Under the pieces are notes generated by a model. It did no database searches. It was not told the origin of the DNA and saw only the letters and a program-made list of their open reading frames with translations. DNA of 24,542 nucleotides from Lactifluus volemus (Eukaryota > Basidiomycota > Agaricomycetes > Russulales > Russulaceae). This document shows positions 8,290-20,340 of the stretch, piece after piece (position 1 is the stretch's first letter; each line of letters opens with the position of its first letter). The stretch is from the NCBI GenBank assembly GCA_022376515.1, contig WTXI01000451.1, positions 1 to 24,542 on the forward strand, given 5' to 3'. Both the position numbers and the translations under genes were made by a program.

Positions 8290-11222
8290 ATGCCCTCCAT
8301 CTTAAATCTCAAGTTCAAAGTGTGTTCCCACTTTGCTTCTCCTTCTCATGCTCGATATTCAATTCCTCTTCTCCTTAATGCCTCAATCTTTCCAGGGTAA
8401 CAAATCCTTCATCGCCTTTTCAAACCTTGGTGATGCCGATGCTCTCACCAAGACATGGAAGGTTCGTCTCTTGGCCACATCTCTCCTCTCCCTTTCTCTC
8501 CTACTAACTAGTCTTGCCACTTCGGCTCTAGGTCTGCACCAAAGTCGCCAGCTTTCTCGAGCAAGGCCAGCGTCTTGAGAACCTCAGCTGGCGTCTATGG
8601 CACCTTCAGAACCTTATGGTCGACGTTGATAGTGCAAAGTCGAAGCGAGAGTTCAAGAGGCTGAGCAAGTGCATGAGTGACAAACTTGACAAAGAGAAAG
8701 GACGGTCCGTCTTTTTCCGCTCACTCTATCTGTAACCCTTGGCCCTGACGACTTGGCTTCCATCAGGAGTATCGAAGAGCTAGAGGCACCTGGTTTCAAG
8801 CACAATCACTCGACAGATATCATCAGACAGCGCGCTGCAGAGAAGGAGCGTACCCGTGAGGCTAACGTCAATAGTCGCCCTGGCACCATCAAGCGCATGC
8901 AATTTACCTTCTCTGTCGATCAACCAACCCCCGCTGCTTCCGCCGCCCCCGTACAGAAGCCCGACCTCAAACCTTCAGCTGAATTCAAAGACAATGTCAC
9001 TCGCCGGTGTCGTCCCGTTACCCGCTCCGCGGCTACTCATGAAGACACTCATTCCGATCCGGCGCCTGTCCCTTCCGATTTAAACAGCGACAAGGACACC
9101 CTTACTCACCAATGCCTCAAGGACACAGACGCCGCCTCCCTCGCCACAACAAGCGCCAATTCTCAAGATGCCTTGCTTCGGTTCCCTTCTCTCTTCTCCA
9201 ATGACTTTGGTCCCTCTGCACTTTTGTATCCCACACCCACCCTCACGACTTCCATGAACTACGGAGAAGGCGTCCGTCACACCTTCCCTACCACAGACTC
9301 TTTTGACATTGTCCGCCCAACAATCGAACTCCCACTTGACGAACTTCTCATGGAATCTAGTGACTCGTCCGATGCCTGGTCTGCAATCGCCTTTGTTTCT
9401 GCCTCCTCTCATGCTCGCCTGCTGGATTCGGCGACGGACACCGATATCGGAATGAAGTGCGAAGTATCCGAACATCATCACCCTGCATTTTCTCAAGCTC
9501 ATTTCGCTCGACGCGCTTCACAACAAGAGCAAACAGTCTCTCCCGAAAAGCTCGGTCACGGCAGTGATACGTCCGCGGGATCCGGTTCATTGCGGCCATT
9601 GCTCAGCCTCCGCACTCAGGCTTCGACCGCTCGTTCCTCTGTCCCTGGTGCAACTGCGGCCAATCCTCTAACGACACTCCCGCCATCAGGAGCAAATACT
9701 AGCAATGCACCTGGAGGTGTCAAGGCCGAGTGCACAAATTGCGGTGCCACCCACACACCGCTCTGGCGTCGCGGGTTGAACGACGAGCTCAACTGCAATG
9801 CATGCGGGCTTTACTGCAAACTGGTATGCTCTGTCCCCTCCCCACAACATGTATACATAGCTGAACACGTGACCAGCATAAGCGCCCACGCCCGAAGAGC
9901 ATGCGAAATAACCACGGCGAGGGACGATCACAGGCTGCTCCCCGGCAAGAGACTTCGGAAATCATTGGTGCGTCCCCTGAAATTACTCTTTCTAGCCCGG
10001 GCTAATTAGTTCTGAAGCACAATGTTATAATTGTCACACAACGGCGACACCTCTATGGCGAAAAGACGACGAAGGCAAAACAGTTTGCAATGCGTGAGTA
10101 TCTCCGGTTCTTTCTTACACACCGTGCTCATTCCCCCTCGCCTTTTTAACGTACAGTTGTGGACTGTAGTAAGTCTCCCAATGCTTCTGTATTCTACAGT
10201 CTTGGGCTGATCTGCTTCATGTTTCAAGCTTCAAACTTCATGGTTCAGCGCGTCCGATCTCGATGAAATCTGATGTAATTCGTAAACGCTCCCGTCATGA
10301 CGCCCGTCGCGGCAGCAGTAGCAGCAATCTCAGCGGCCACGCTTCAGACACACCTTCTGCGAGTCCAGGCGCATCTCGCCGTCCATCTGCGGATGTGGAT
10401 GATGGCATTTCACCGCTGGCTGACTCTAACGCTAGTGCGTTTGACGACATCGATATTGATCCTGCTAGCAGTCAAAACAGTCTTAGCAATGGAGGCCTCG
10501 GGTATGCGCCGGCAACACAGAGTGAACTTGTTGGCGCTCTTGGCGCGAACACGGCGTACAACTACCCTTCGCTCAACCTGTCTAACTTCCCGGGACCATA
10601 TCACCCCGATCTGCTCTCGCAGTTATACTCCACGGACTACACCACTGGCAATGGAGATACCTCCGAGGGAGAGACGCGCAGTGCTAAGCGCAGACGGATG
10701 AGCAATGACTCTTCAACCGATCCACCAAGCTCGGCGGTCTCCTTCTCATCCTTTGGGGGAGACAGCAGTAGCTTCTCGACTAGCAGTGCGACATCGTGTT
10801 CTGACTCGGCACGCAATTCGATGGAGTTTTCCTTTTCTGGTTCCAACAGCCCACCGTCAAGTGGCCATGGTTGTGGTAGCCCGCACCTGAACGGTGGGAG
10901 CAGTAACCCACCCACCCACCGCAATAACGGCTCTAGAGCGGGTGGTTACTACAGCTCAGGCTCGTATTGGCACCCTCCAATGCTACCCCAATCACACGGG
11001 TCACCCTTTATCCACCCTCCTATGCTCCCACCGACATCCACTGCTGACAACGACGTGCAGATGGATTTCATGCACGGTTCCACGGGCATGAATGAGGGTG
11101 ATCATTTCCTTAATTCATATATTCATCCACAATGTTGCTACCCGAGCCCACCCACCCATGTTCCCAGTGACTGGACAAGCTACCCTACAGACGGCGTTGG
11201 CGCTGGCGCGAGCGGGTTCTAG
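8290..11222 (+). CDS. Two-finger GATA transcription factor, AreA/Nit2-related (DUF1752 domain)
   Basis: Sequence-specific nuclear transcription factor binding GATA sites; fungal relatives of the AreA/Nit2 type control nitrogen-source use. My model has eight exons: 8290-8319, 8396-8461, 8532-8704, 8767-9823, 9877-9967, 10018-10093, 10157-10168 and 10229-11222, giving 832 residues. Every junction keeps frame and uses GT-AG. Residues about 23-58 match the AreA N-terminal (DUF1752) region: DADALTKTWK, then GQRLENLSWRLWHLQ. Finger 1 has Cys 412, 415, 433 and 436; finger 2 has Cys 475, 478, 496 and 499; both are CX2CX17CX2C with TPLWR. Basic tails follow each finger (HKRPRPKSMR; ARPISMKSDVIRKRSRHD). 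The C-terminal third is rich in Ser, Pro, Asn and Gly. The start at 8290 is chosen because the spliced MPSILNLKFK-GNKSF leads straight into the domain and 8395 is a good acceptor; ATGs at 8348 and 8378 are in-frame alternatives. Whether it truly governs nitrogen use here is inference. Confidence 0.88.
10157..10168 (+). other. 12-nt microexon inside GATA finger 2
   Basis: TTGTGGACTGTA is flanked by ...AACGTACAG (acceptor) and GTAAGTCTCC (donor). It joins ...AATGC upstream and CTTCAAACTT downstream to read N-A-C-G-L-Y-F-K-L, the conserved end of a GATA finger. The exon supplies the fourth zinc-binding cysteine (Cys499), so skipping it would remove four residues in frame and destroy the finger. 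The neighbouring introns are 63 nt (10094-10156) and 60 nt (10169-10228). Confidence 0.8.
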
Positions 11223-14200
11223 GCGCGTGGTCCATGGGTGCTTTGCTCCTAATGGGCTTCGTTTCTTCCCAGCCGTTACTCATCTGATCTCTCTTCTCTT
11301 GCTTCATTTCATCCACATCCACGGGTCTGTTGTTCCCCCACCCTACAGCAATCTCCCTCATGTTTCATGTATAGAAGTTTGTTTCTCTACGTTATCATGA
11401 TCACGGTCACGATCCCTCCATCTCTATCCTTTTGCTTTTCCTCCTCCTAGTCCTGGACACATACTACTCTCACTTTAACTCTCAAACGCCACACCCATTT
11501 CTTCCTATCACTCTGACCCTCCCTTTTTGTAATTTTTTGTGTTATTCCTTTCCTTTATTGTTTTACGCCTTTATCTCTCATTCATGATGATGGCAATTGC
11601 CTCTCGTCACCCTGCCTTTCCTGGCCTAGTATATATGTATTGCTGACGCGGCTGATAGTAGTAGCTCGGATGTTGAAGGTTTGTACGACGTCGTAGTTAC
11701 AGTAACAAGTAAAATCAAGTATTGTACCAGGAAAGAAGGATCTCACTCATGTCGTTTCAATCGCCATCAATAGATATAGTTTGGAAAAAAAAACACGTAC
11801 TACTAAGTAGTCCGGTTGGGCGCTTTTTTATTTTTGGTCTGTCGTCACATGGTCAAACGAAAACGTAGATAAGCGAGCGCGGTTACGGTACAATACCGGT
11901 GATCGTTTTTCCCGCTTTATATGGATGGGCGAATGGTGTTTCCAAGGGCTAACGAATCGTATACACCCCGAATTGCATCTCGGGGCTCGGGCTTGCCTGA
12001 GTTTGGGGTGGGGAGGAGAGGGCGTAAAAACTGAAATAGCGGACGACTCGGAATATCGCATAAACCTCTCGTCGCTCTCTCCACTCACCCTCCGAGTTCT
12101 GCGCCGCCGCCATCCATCCATCAATTCATTGTTTGACACCTAACTTACCATTGAGATGTACAACTATGTCATGGGTGGGTAAGTAAGTTGCCGTATTGTA
12201 GTTTTTGTAATTTGCAAGTCGTAGTTACTAGCCTAAGGGAAATAGAGTGAGTAAAAACAAGACTAATATTTACGTCATTATATCGTCCAATGAGTGAAAA
12301 AGAGACAGTCCTTTGCGCACTGGTACTGGTAAACCTAATGGAGAGTAAAAGAAAACAGCACAACTAGGGGCATCACGTCATGGTTGTGGCAAATGACATT
12401 TTCTATGTCGGACACAATAACCATTAGGACAGTGACACCCTCCGACATCGTCCGTCCTTCCCTGTGACTCCGGCTATCAAGTTTTTTTGATTGCCGTACT
12501 TATTGTGCTACTTAACACGAGTGTGCGACCTGTCGTTTAGTTCTGGGGTGTACAGTACAGTAGTTCGAGTAAAAAGGTTACTTTGGGTGGGCGGGACTCG
12601 GACTTTGGGATCGGGAGTTCGGGGCCGAGCGCGAGTAGAAGTCGAGTCGTCATTTCACCCGGCTGATCAAAATGGCCTTAAGGCGACCAATGCCCACCCG
12701 CCATGCGACGGGACCGTGGGTTCCTAGTACCATAGTACTACGTAGTACATGTGTGAACTTGGTCATCTCTCGATCTTTTCTCTAACCAAAACGAACTTTG
12801 CAACGCATTAACGCCATGCTGGTCTGAGCTGGTCTGGCCTCGAAGAGACGTTAATTTTGGTTGGATAGCACCCCACATGATTACAATAATTGAAGTGGCG
12901 TCGTAGACCGGTGGCTAGTTTTTCCAGAAAATACTGTATGAGTACTGGTGGATGATCGGCTGGACCTTGGGACGATTTAGTACGATTGGTGTAGTTGAAC
13001 GAATACATTACTGGATTGTGTTCTGCAAGTATGAGTGGGTGTGGAACCCTGAGAAGTTCCTGGGACGAGGCTATTGTATGATTGGTTTGCAAATAGTTCA
13101 GCACTATTACACAATTGCGTCAGGGGATCGCACTCTAGGCGGATCCATCTTGACAGCGCGTATGCAAGATCTGGATGAACTTTTTTCCGGCCTGATTCGT
13201 GTAGACGAGGACATTCAGCCAGTTAAGTCGTTATGCACCCCCCAGCGGGGCTGGCCAGCTGGTCAGGTTACTTGCTGGCGGCTTCTGCAGCTCCTGGACA
13301 TCAATACTGCCAGCCGATCGCAGTTGCTGTTGGCGTGATGTAAAGCGTGTTCGCTGGTACAAGGACGAAGGCCTCGAACACAGACACAGAGAGAAAAGAC
13401 CGTTTCCCCCTTTTTGTCCAAACGTGCCCACAAGTACGGCCTTTCGTCCAGGTCAGCGAGCCGTATCCTTAGCGAGACACTTCTAGGCCCCGAGTCCAGC
13501 GGTGAATGGCAGAGAAAATTGTGCTGCTCTCTCTTCACCTGGCTATGATAAGACATGTCATTTGTAGGACGGCGGCCATTCCAGAAAGATGTATGCGGGT
13601 AGTTTTCGGTAGGGCGCTACGTCAACGACCCTAAGCGGCGTAAGACACACACCTTTCGGATAACCGTGGAAAGTCTAGACAAGGGTATATCGTATCCATG
13701 AGAGTGTGGTGTCCCTAAACTCCCCTCGATCACGGCTGCATTTGCGCCCTGGAGTCATAGTCACTAGCACATACAGCGAAGCAGTGGTGGGAATCAAGGC
13801 ACAGGAAGAAACGTCATGACGCCCGGCTGTAACGGCCTTCCGCACGGTACATGCCATTCTCGTCTCGCTTCCAGCTTCGCCGTCCTGATGCAGTACAATG
13901 CCTGCGGATACCGTAGTGGATTTACGCCCGGCAAGCCGCGGCGCGGGCTGCTTCCAGACAGTTCATGTTGTCTCCACGTAGAGCCTAGATGTTCAAGGAG
14001 CTAGCCGGAGAGTGCCCTGAAGGGTCCGTCTACGATTGGGGTGAGGTCTGATGCTTTCCGAAGAAGAGCATGTTTGATCAAGGGGTGAGGGCGCAAATAC
14101 CGTCTCCCCCAAGGGTAGTGCATGGATCCATGCCGCATTGTGTGTGTGTGAAGGAAAGCCTGCAACTGTTCCGCCGCTGCGCCTGAGAACCATGTATTAC

Positions 14201-17187
14201 GTAGGTACTATTAAGAAAGCCACCTTAGGTCCACAGAGATTGTGAGCGAGTGGGCACCCCTACCCTCTTTTTTCCGCCGAGCCAACGCTGCGGAACATTA
14301 AGAGACATCCAGTTGTTGGAGCATGGCAAAGATGTCCTTGAGTGGTGCGAAGGAAATAGTATCATGAGTGACAACGAGATGGGCGCTAGCTATTGATTCG
14401 ACTGCAAGCGAGTACTACGCTCAAATCGTTCGGACAACCGAGCGAAGATGGCTTTGATATGTCATTTTCTGAGAAATTCGATTTCTAAGTGGTTAACTTC
14501 GACCGTAGATCGCACCGAAAACAGCACCTTCGAAGATCGCCATTCTCGCGCCGCTCTACCTTACTTTCCCCAGAAAAAGGTCAGCTGAGGGTGCCAAGTC
14601 TTCGAGGAATGCCTTCCATGTGCAGACGGCACTTGCGTCAGACCCGTTGGATGGTGTGACAGGTCTTCTGATATCATGGGTACATTTTCCAAGGGAAAAA
14701 AAGTGGACGTGAATCAATCTCAGCAGATGACATCGCAGTTGCTTCTCTTCTCAATACAGTACTGCAGGGAAGGGGTTCAAGTTGTGATCACTCGCCTCGC
14801 CGTGTTCGATTCACGGCAATCCAAATACAACCAAATACCGGCCGGAGAACGGAGTCTGAGTGAGAAACATCTCAAAAGCAGGAAATACAATGCCGACTCG
14901 GGGTTCAATTTCACTTGTCGACCCCATTCGTATTTTGTTCTCGGCTCATCAAGCACAGCCTCGTACAGTCAAAAGAACCTCATGAAGTACTGACCCCAGA
15001 ACCCTACCAGAGCACGCGCGCATTCAGTTGAAGGACTTGGAAGCCATCGCTGGGTAGGCAAGCGAGGTCTTCGACTGCCATCGACCACTTCTTGCGCTAT
15101 TTTTATCACGGGGCATATAGGAACAGCCGCGGGCTGGGTCTCAGGGCTACTAGTGACTCTGGTCCATCACGAAGCATTCCGAATACTAATGGGGGAGGAG
15201 CAAGTGGGCACCTCAACATCCTTCCAGAATCGCAGTCTCACCTGAGCCAAGTCGATTCCTCGGGGTGAAGGGTCAGAAAGCGATCACCGTCCTCGTTTTC
15301 TGTGTGCACCATCTATTCGTCATTCTCAGTCACTTGAGAGTCTCGATCTTGAAATGTCTGTGTTGCACCTGATGTGCCGCCTCATGCTATTGAAGTTATG
15401 CCGTCATGTCTAGCTTCTCCCACTCCCGGTTCCTCCTTTAGCCGACTAGAAGGTGTTGTATGCGAGGAATCATGCCGTCGTCACTCTAGTGCATCTCAGA
15501 GGTTATCACGGAATTTGTGGCGTCGAACATGGCGATTTCAAGTTGGCAGCCATCCTTTTCGCTTCACACGAGCCCCCACGGGCGCCCGAGGCCTTGCAAG
15601 CAACTCAATCAAAGAGACTTTTGAATTTCGTGTTACCATTGGCATCTTTGTTATCTGCAAGAAGGAAGATGTCTTGGGCAGCGCGGGCCGAGCCTGAGCT
15701 TTGTGGGGTCCTCGGCAATAGACTTGGGCCATTTGGCAATACTGAAGACCATAGCAACTAGCTTAGCGACGCTATTTTCAAGGGCGTTTTATCCGCGGAG
15801 ACGTTTACTGGCTGCTGGCTCGACAAAACACCACGCGTTATGTCCAATACGAGCTCAACCCGGTTATTATCATCGGCCGAAAGTCCTTGCTTCGGGAAAA
15901 CATGTCCGAGTTACCTAGTGAGTTGGAGTAGGAGTGGTGTCGGCACGTAACGAGTTTTTTCCGACAGGGAAACTTGATGCATCCTCTCCTAGCACCGCGG
16001 GTTCGAGGTACTTCGCTAGTGATCAGCTGGGTCTCTTGTAGGTGTCTATTAATGCGTCACATGGTTCACATCGCCCAAGGACACGCGCTTGTGTACATTT
16101 GCATTGTGAATAACGATCTGAAGTCGAACCAAAGCTCGCATGGAAGAAGGAAGTAGTAGGAAAAATTCAAATTTGACAATGCAAAGACCATCAAATGGGT
16201 ATCGACGGATGGATCTTTATAAACGGAGACGTCACTCTTCGGACCGTGTGTGTATGTGGCGTTTCAGGACTCATATATGGAACAGAGAATCCAGTAAGTG
16301 AATGAGTGTGCGCAGAAGTTCAACATTGTACAAGCTTGAAGGTTAGCCTCTTAAATGGATCTGGTTGAACTGACGTTCAGACTTTCCCACGGACGAGTGG
16401 AAGAGGTTCGACGTTCACCTTGACTTTCTTAGCGGGGCTAAGAACCTTGAAGGTACAAGTAGCGGGCCGTCGCACACGGTACGATCGGGTCGGTGCGGGC
16501 TTCCTTCTCAAAGAAAAACGGGAAAGCCTTCTGCCCACGCAAATTATTAATAAGACTATCTTGCGGAGCGAGCGCTCTGACCTCGGGTGCGTTGGCTGCA
16601 TCATTTATTTCAAGATGTCCAGGTCAGCGAGGGTGTTGGAATAGTGTCTAGAACGGAGTAGCTAGCACATGTTCGCACACCGTAACATGACGGAAACGTC
16701 TGTGGCCGTATGTGATCTGACTGGTTAGACCAGAAATAACTAAACGAGCTATGTAAGGCTCGTTCCGCGGAGTGGTGGCAAGACATGTTGCGCGCTGCGC
16801 ACTGTCCGTGACCCGGCTTCACCCGCGATCCATTCCTCGCCTGGAAGGGGTTACTCCGTCTGACTTCTAGGAGCCGCGATCCAATCATGTACAGTACTGT
16901 TGGGGGATACCAACGTGGTTCAAAAGGTCACGTGTTACATGGTTGTAGTGATGTCATAATTAAGTTAGTACTGAGCAGCGAAACCTTGACGACAACTGTG
17001 AAAGCGCACGGGTTGCGCGGGCAACTTCTTTTTATCTATGAGTTTAGTGGCGGCTTATACAATGATGCACGTTTGAGCGGGTGTGGGGATATGGGTCCTG
17101 ATTGGGCACTTGCGCGCCAGTTGAAAATTGATGGTGGAATCCGCAGACCTTATCGTTCTGGCTGCTACGACGGACTCGGTTTAACAG
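11223..17187. other. Long intergenic stretch (~6 kb), includes the 3' UTR of the GATA gene; no gene recognised
   Basis: The first 300-500 nt are T/C-rich and include TTTTTGTAATTTTTTGTG near 11525, a plausible 3' untranslated and cleavage region for the GATA gene. Beyond that I find no domain on either strand. The longest open frames (for example 12952-13338 plus, 128 codons, and 16887-17222 plus, 111 codons) have no recognisable motifs or family resemblance. Minor structure: a perfect palindrome GTACTACGTAGTAC at 12735-12748, and GTCGGCACGTAACGAG at 15939-15954, which resembles 1724-1740 in the fold-back element. The region may hold decayed repeats that cannot be identified without comparison. 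Confidence 0.35.
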
Positions 17188-17704
17188 ATGTCATCCCAAA
17201 GCAAGCGCAAAGCGGAATCTGAGGAGGTTGTCCACATAAAGAAGTGAGTTTCTTTGGCTTACTAAAGAGTACACAGTGACACGGTTACAAACAGGCTCCG
17301 CAAGGGAGACAACGACGACTTCAATGACTCGGAAGACGAGGTCTACAATGGCAGCGAGTTTGACGATGGTAAGCGTTCCCAAGTGTACATAGTCTGACCG
17401 TTCTAATTGTGCACAAACAGAAGATGAGTTAGATCCAACGAATATTATCCCGGTTGGAATCAGGACACGCAGCAAACTGAGCCGCAACGGTGAGGCTGCA
17501 AAAACACCGAGTCAAGTGGAAGATAATGGCCCCGAATCTGATATGGCAGGGAAGGGGAAGCAAAAGGACACCCCGGACAAATACCACACAGGTCTTCACA
17601 ACATAAGTCGTTTTTCGAAGAGGAAGGGGGCGAAAGCGAAGAAAGATGATGATGATGACGATGAAGTAACAAGTGGGGATGACTCAGAGGAGGATGAAGA
17701 ATAA
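17188..17704 (+). CDS. CHZ1: CHZ1-like acidic histone H2A.Z-H2B chaperone
   Basis: Three exons, 17188-17243, 17295-17368 and 17421-17704, joined by 51- and 52-nt GT-AG introns (GTGAGT...AACAG; GTAAGC...AACAG), encode 137 residues. The protein is small and highly charged. A Lys-rich N-terminus (SSQSKRKAESEE) is followed by an acidic region (residues 24-46), and residues about 42-62 read DDEDELDPTNIIPVGIRTR then SK. This resembles the CHZ motif (acidic-L-x-x-x-x-N-I-I...R-T-R-x-K) with which yeast Chz1 contacts the H2A.Z-H2B dimer to deliver it for SWR1-dependent exchange in the nucleus. The C-terminus carries a KRKGAKAKK basic patch and a D6-type acidic tail. Length and charge pattern fit the roughly 150-residue family. 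The motif is diverged (VGIRTRSK rather than a GRRTRGK-type core), so another acidic nuclear protein cannot be excluded. No neighbouring gene bears on its function. Confidence 0.6.
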
Positions 17705-20340
17705 TGAAGTTGAGGTCATTAGCAAGCACGAATTATTCCAGCTGTAGTGCATGCTTTATAAAACATAAATATGTCTTTCTTCTTTTACAATGCCGGTATT
17801 GTTCAGGTACCGTAGAGCGCTTCTTCGGCAATTGCCGTGCACAGAACCGACATTCAATTGGCCAACGAAGGTTACACGCTTTGAACTAAATCTACTTAAG
17901 CTCATCTATGATGGTCACGCCAAAGGAGCACATTGGCTCACGCTCAGACTACATCACCGCTCTCGCTCTCTCTCGCAGTAAAGCGGAAAATCATGGTCGC
18001 TTCAATCCTCTTCCAAACCAGGACTCGGAAAGGCCGAATCGTTTAAAACCTTCCCTCATTCCAGACTTACGCTTCGAACCGACTTACCTGGCCAGACTCG
18101 CAGTCGCGGGTACTGGCTTTCAGACCGTCGTCTGGGTCACATTTCGAGATCAAGTGATAAGCCCGTTGATACAGGGTGTACTTTGGTGCGTCGCGTGCCA
18201 TGTGCAACGAGATCCACGACTTACCTTTGTATAGGGGTGCCGCATCCGTGTTCATACAGCCCTTGCTACGCCCCCTTTCTAGCTGGAGGTCTCAGGGCTA
18301 TACAGTACAGCCTGTAAAGGAGGGTAGCGCCGCAGGTTGGCTACGCCGATGGGCCCGCTCGCTGTTCCCCGATGCAAGAGCGGGGAATTCGTTAGGAAGT
18401 CGTGATGAGATGTGTGATGTGAGGATGGAATGTGGATGATAGGAAGCGTTTTCTTACATGCAAATTGTGATTCAGTCGTGAGTCCCGCATTCTGGTTCCA
18501 TGGCAGGCCATTCATTCTCCTTGGCTGCATTCTTCGCCCTCAACTGCAAAAGCCAGTCTTTTTTGCCCGGGAGTGCGTTCTCCGATTCTCTTGTGATTTA
18601 GTTGACATCTCGGAGATAGGAATGTGATGTCGAAATAGCTTGCTTGGCACGGGCTGTGAAACTAATCCTCCGCGTGGTCAGGCAATTACAGTCGAATTGA
18701 AGCGCCTTATGCACTGAGATGACGCATTTGGCCTTGCAGATGTTAACGCTTAACGTTTAACTCCTTGGATTCCCAGGACGAGTCTGCCCTCAATCACTCA
18801 TTTCCATGTCCATGTGACCTAGTACACGGCGACATGTCAATTGCATGTTGACCAAAGCTACGAGAGTTTTGGGTGGAAGAATGGCGCCATGAGACGGGCT
18901 ATCATAAAGTGTGTCCGATGTCAGAAGAATTTCTAGGTCAAGCAGTAGTTCAACGGCTATGAACAGGACCATGGAGCAAAAAAAAAAGCAGCAGCATATC
19001 AGCCTTACAAGGTTGAGAAACCGAAGTGTCGGAATCTCCATTTTGTGAAATTGTTAAATGTATGCAAGACACCGTTTGTGTTGGTGGGAAGACAGACCGT
19101 GACAGACACTGAAATGGAGCTACTGTATCTAGCTAGGCCTTAAACTCTAGGGAACAGAAGCATTTATTGGGTCCAATTTTAGGGAAACGGCTTCTGACAC
19201 GTGTAGAGTCTCCAATGGAGTGTAAGTTATATTGGCAAGATCCGACGCCAGCACATCCACGTATAGCGTAGTACGGGCCCTGAAACAGATGAAATAAGTG
19301 GAGCTCGCAGGGAAAACGCTCACACGGAAGGCTCCATGATAACTACAACAGTCTAGCCCTGTTCAAGTTAAACAGAATACGCATGTAAACCGGACAGATC
19401 CATGGAGCCTAATTTTGGTTTCCTGATGACTCGAGGGGCCATAAGTTCGGTGTGCACAAAGCTGGTGAGGAAATTTGGACTTGGGGCGGCGCTTCTCAGG
19501 GTGACAAACGTAGGTGAGGTAAAACTGTGGCGTAAATAAGTTAGGACTGGGGGGGAACACCTATTGAGAGATCGTAGATGGGACAAAATCGTCACGAAAT
19601 TACAAGTCAGGTTGGCAAGCAGGTTGGTCAATTTGGTATAAGGTGGAGTCTCCTAAGTTCCAAGGATCTCGTAATAGAGCAGCTTCTCTCGAATGGATGT
19701 ATTCGTTAACCGAGTATCATCGTTCTCTTAGATATGGGTACATTGAACACGAGGTCGATTCTGAATTATCGCCGTGCTTGGAAAGAAATATTAAGCCTGA
19801 GTCTGCAGTGAGATACGCTGTCACAGCAGCGCGTTCGTCCACACATTTGAAACCAGACTCCCACTCGCCCAGAGTCGGTAGTCGGAACATCCTGGACACC
19901 ACAACATGTATAGACCCACCTCCGCCCCTCCAGCGTTCGGTGGAAACTGTTTCCATGGATCAAACAACACGCGGTGCGAAAGAAAAGTCGCGGTAATATG
20001 TCTGCTACCAAGCGAGAGACAAAACATATTCGCGCTCCACTCGGGCGATTTTGGGCGTGGAGGTAAAAGTACCACTTGCGCAACGATGGAGCCTACCAGC
20101 ACATTTGGCGCGCGCTGGCACGTGATGTCTGCGCCGAGGTTGGTTCGTGCCTGGCTAGCGAGCGAATGCTTGAGCGGAAAATGACGCCCTTTTTACTGCC
20201 CGCGAAAGTCGAAATTTACGGATGAGTCACAATGCCTTCCGGTACTACTTAAGGACAAGGTGTCTCAGATGGCAGAAGAAAAGTCCAAGGTAGCTTGGCT
20301 GAAAGTGTCGAGAAATCTATGCAACGACATACTCTGCGAC
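17705..20340. other. Intergenic, no gene recognised
   Basis: No domain is found on either strand. On the minus strand two near-identical strong splice-donor consensus sites (GTAAGTCG, just after AAAG at about 18223 and after GGCCAG at about 18090) lie about 135 nt apart with open sequence between them, but I cannot build a protein from them. A 7-bp hairpin TTCCCCG/CGGGGAA with a 9-nt loop is at 18365-18387, and an A10 tract lies near 18978. The last ~150 nt are probably the 3' UTR of the phosphatase gene read on the minus strand. Confidence 0.35.

Noticed and set aside
8348..8395. In-frame ATGs at 8348 and 8378 as the start of the GATA factor.
   Set aside because: This stretch looks like the end of an intron (CTTAAT branch-like site, pyrimidine run, TTTCCAG). 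Splicing 8319 to 8396 gives MPSILNLKFK leading directly into the conserved domain. They remain possible alternatives.
9996..10017. Acceptors at 9995 (TCTAG) or 10009 (ATTAG) for the intron between the two GATA fingers.
   Set aside because: With the GTGCGT donor they bring a stop or lose the finger-2 frame. The acceptor at 10017 (TGAAG) keeps the frame and gives I-I-A-Q-C-Y-N-C.
12952..13338. 128-codon plus-strand open frame.
   Set aside because: No motif, no family resemblance, no promoter-like or splice context; length alone is not enough in 24 kb of about 50% GC DNA.
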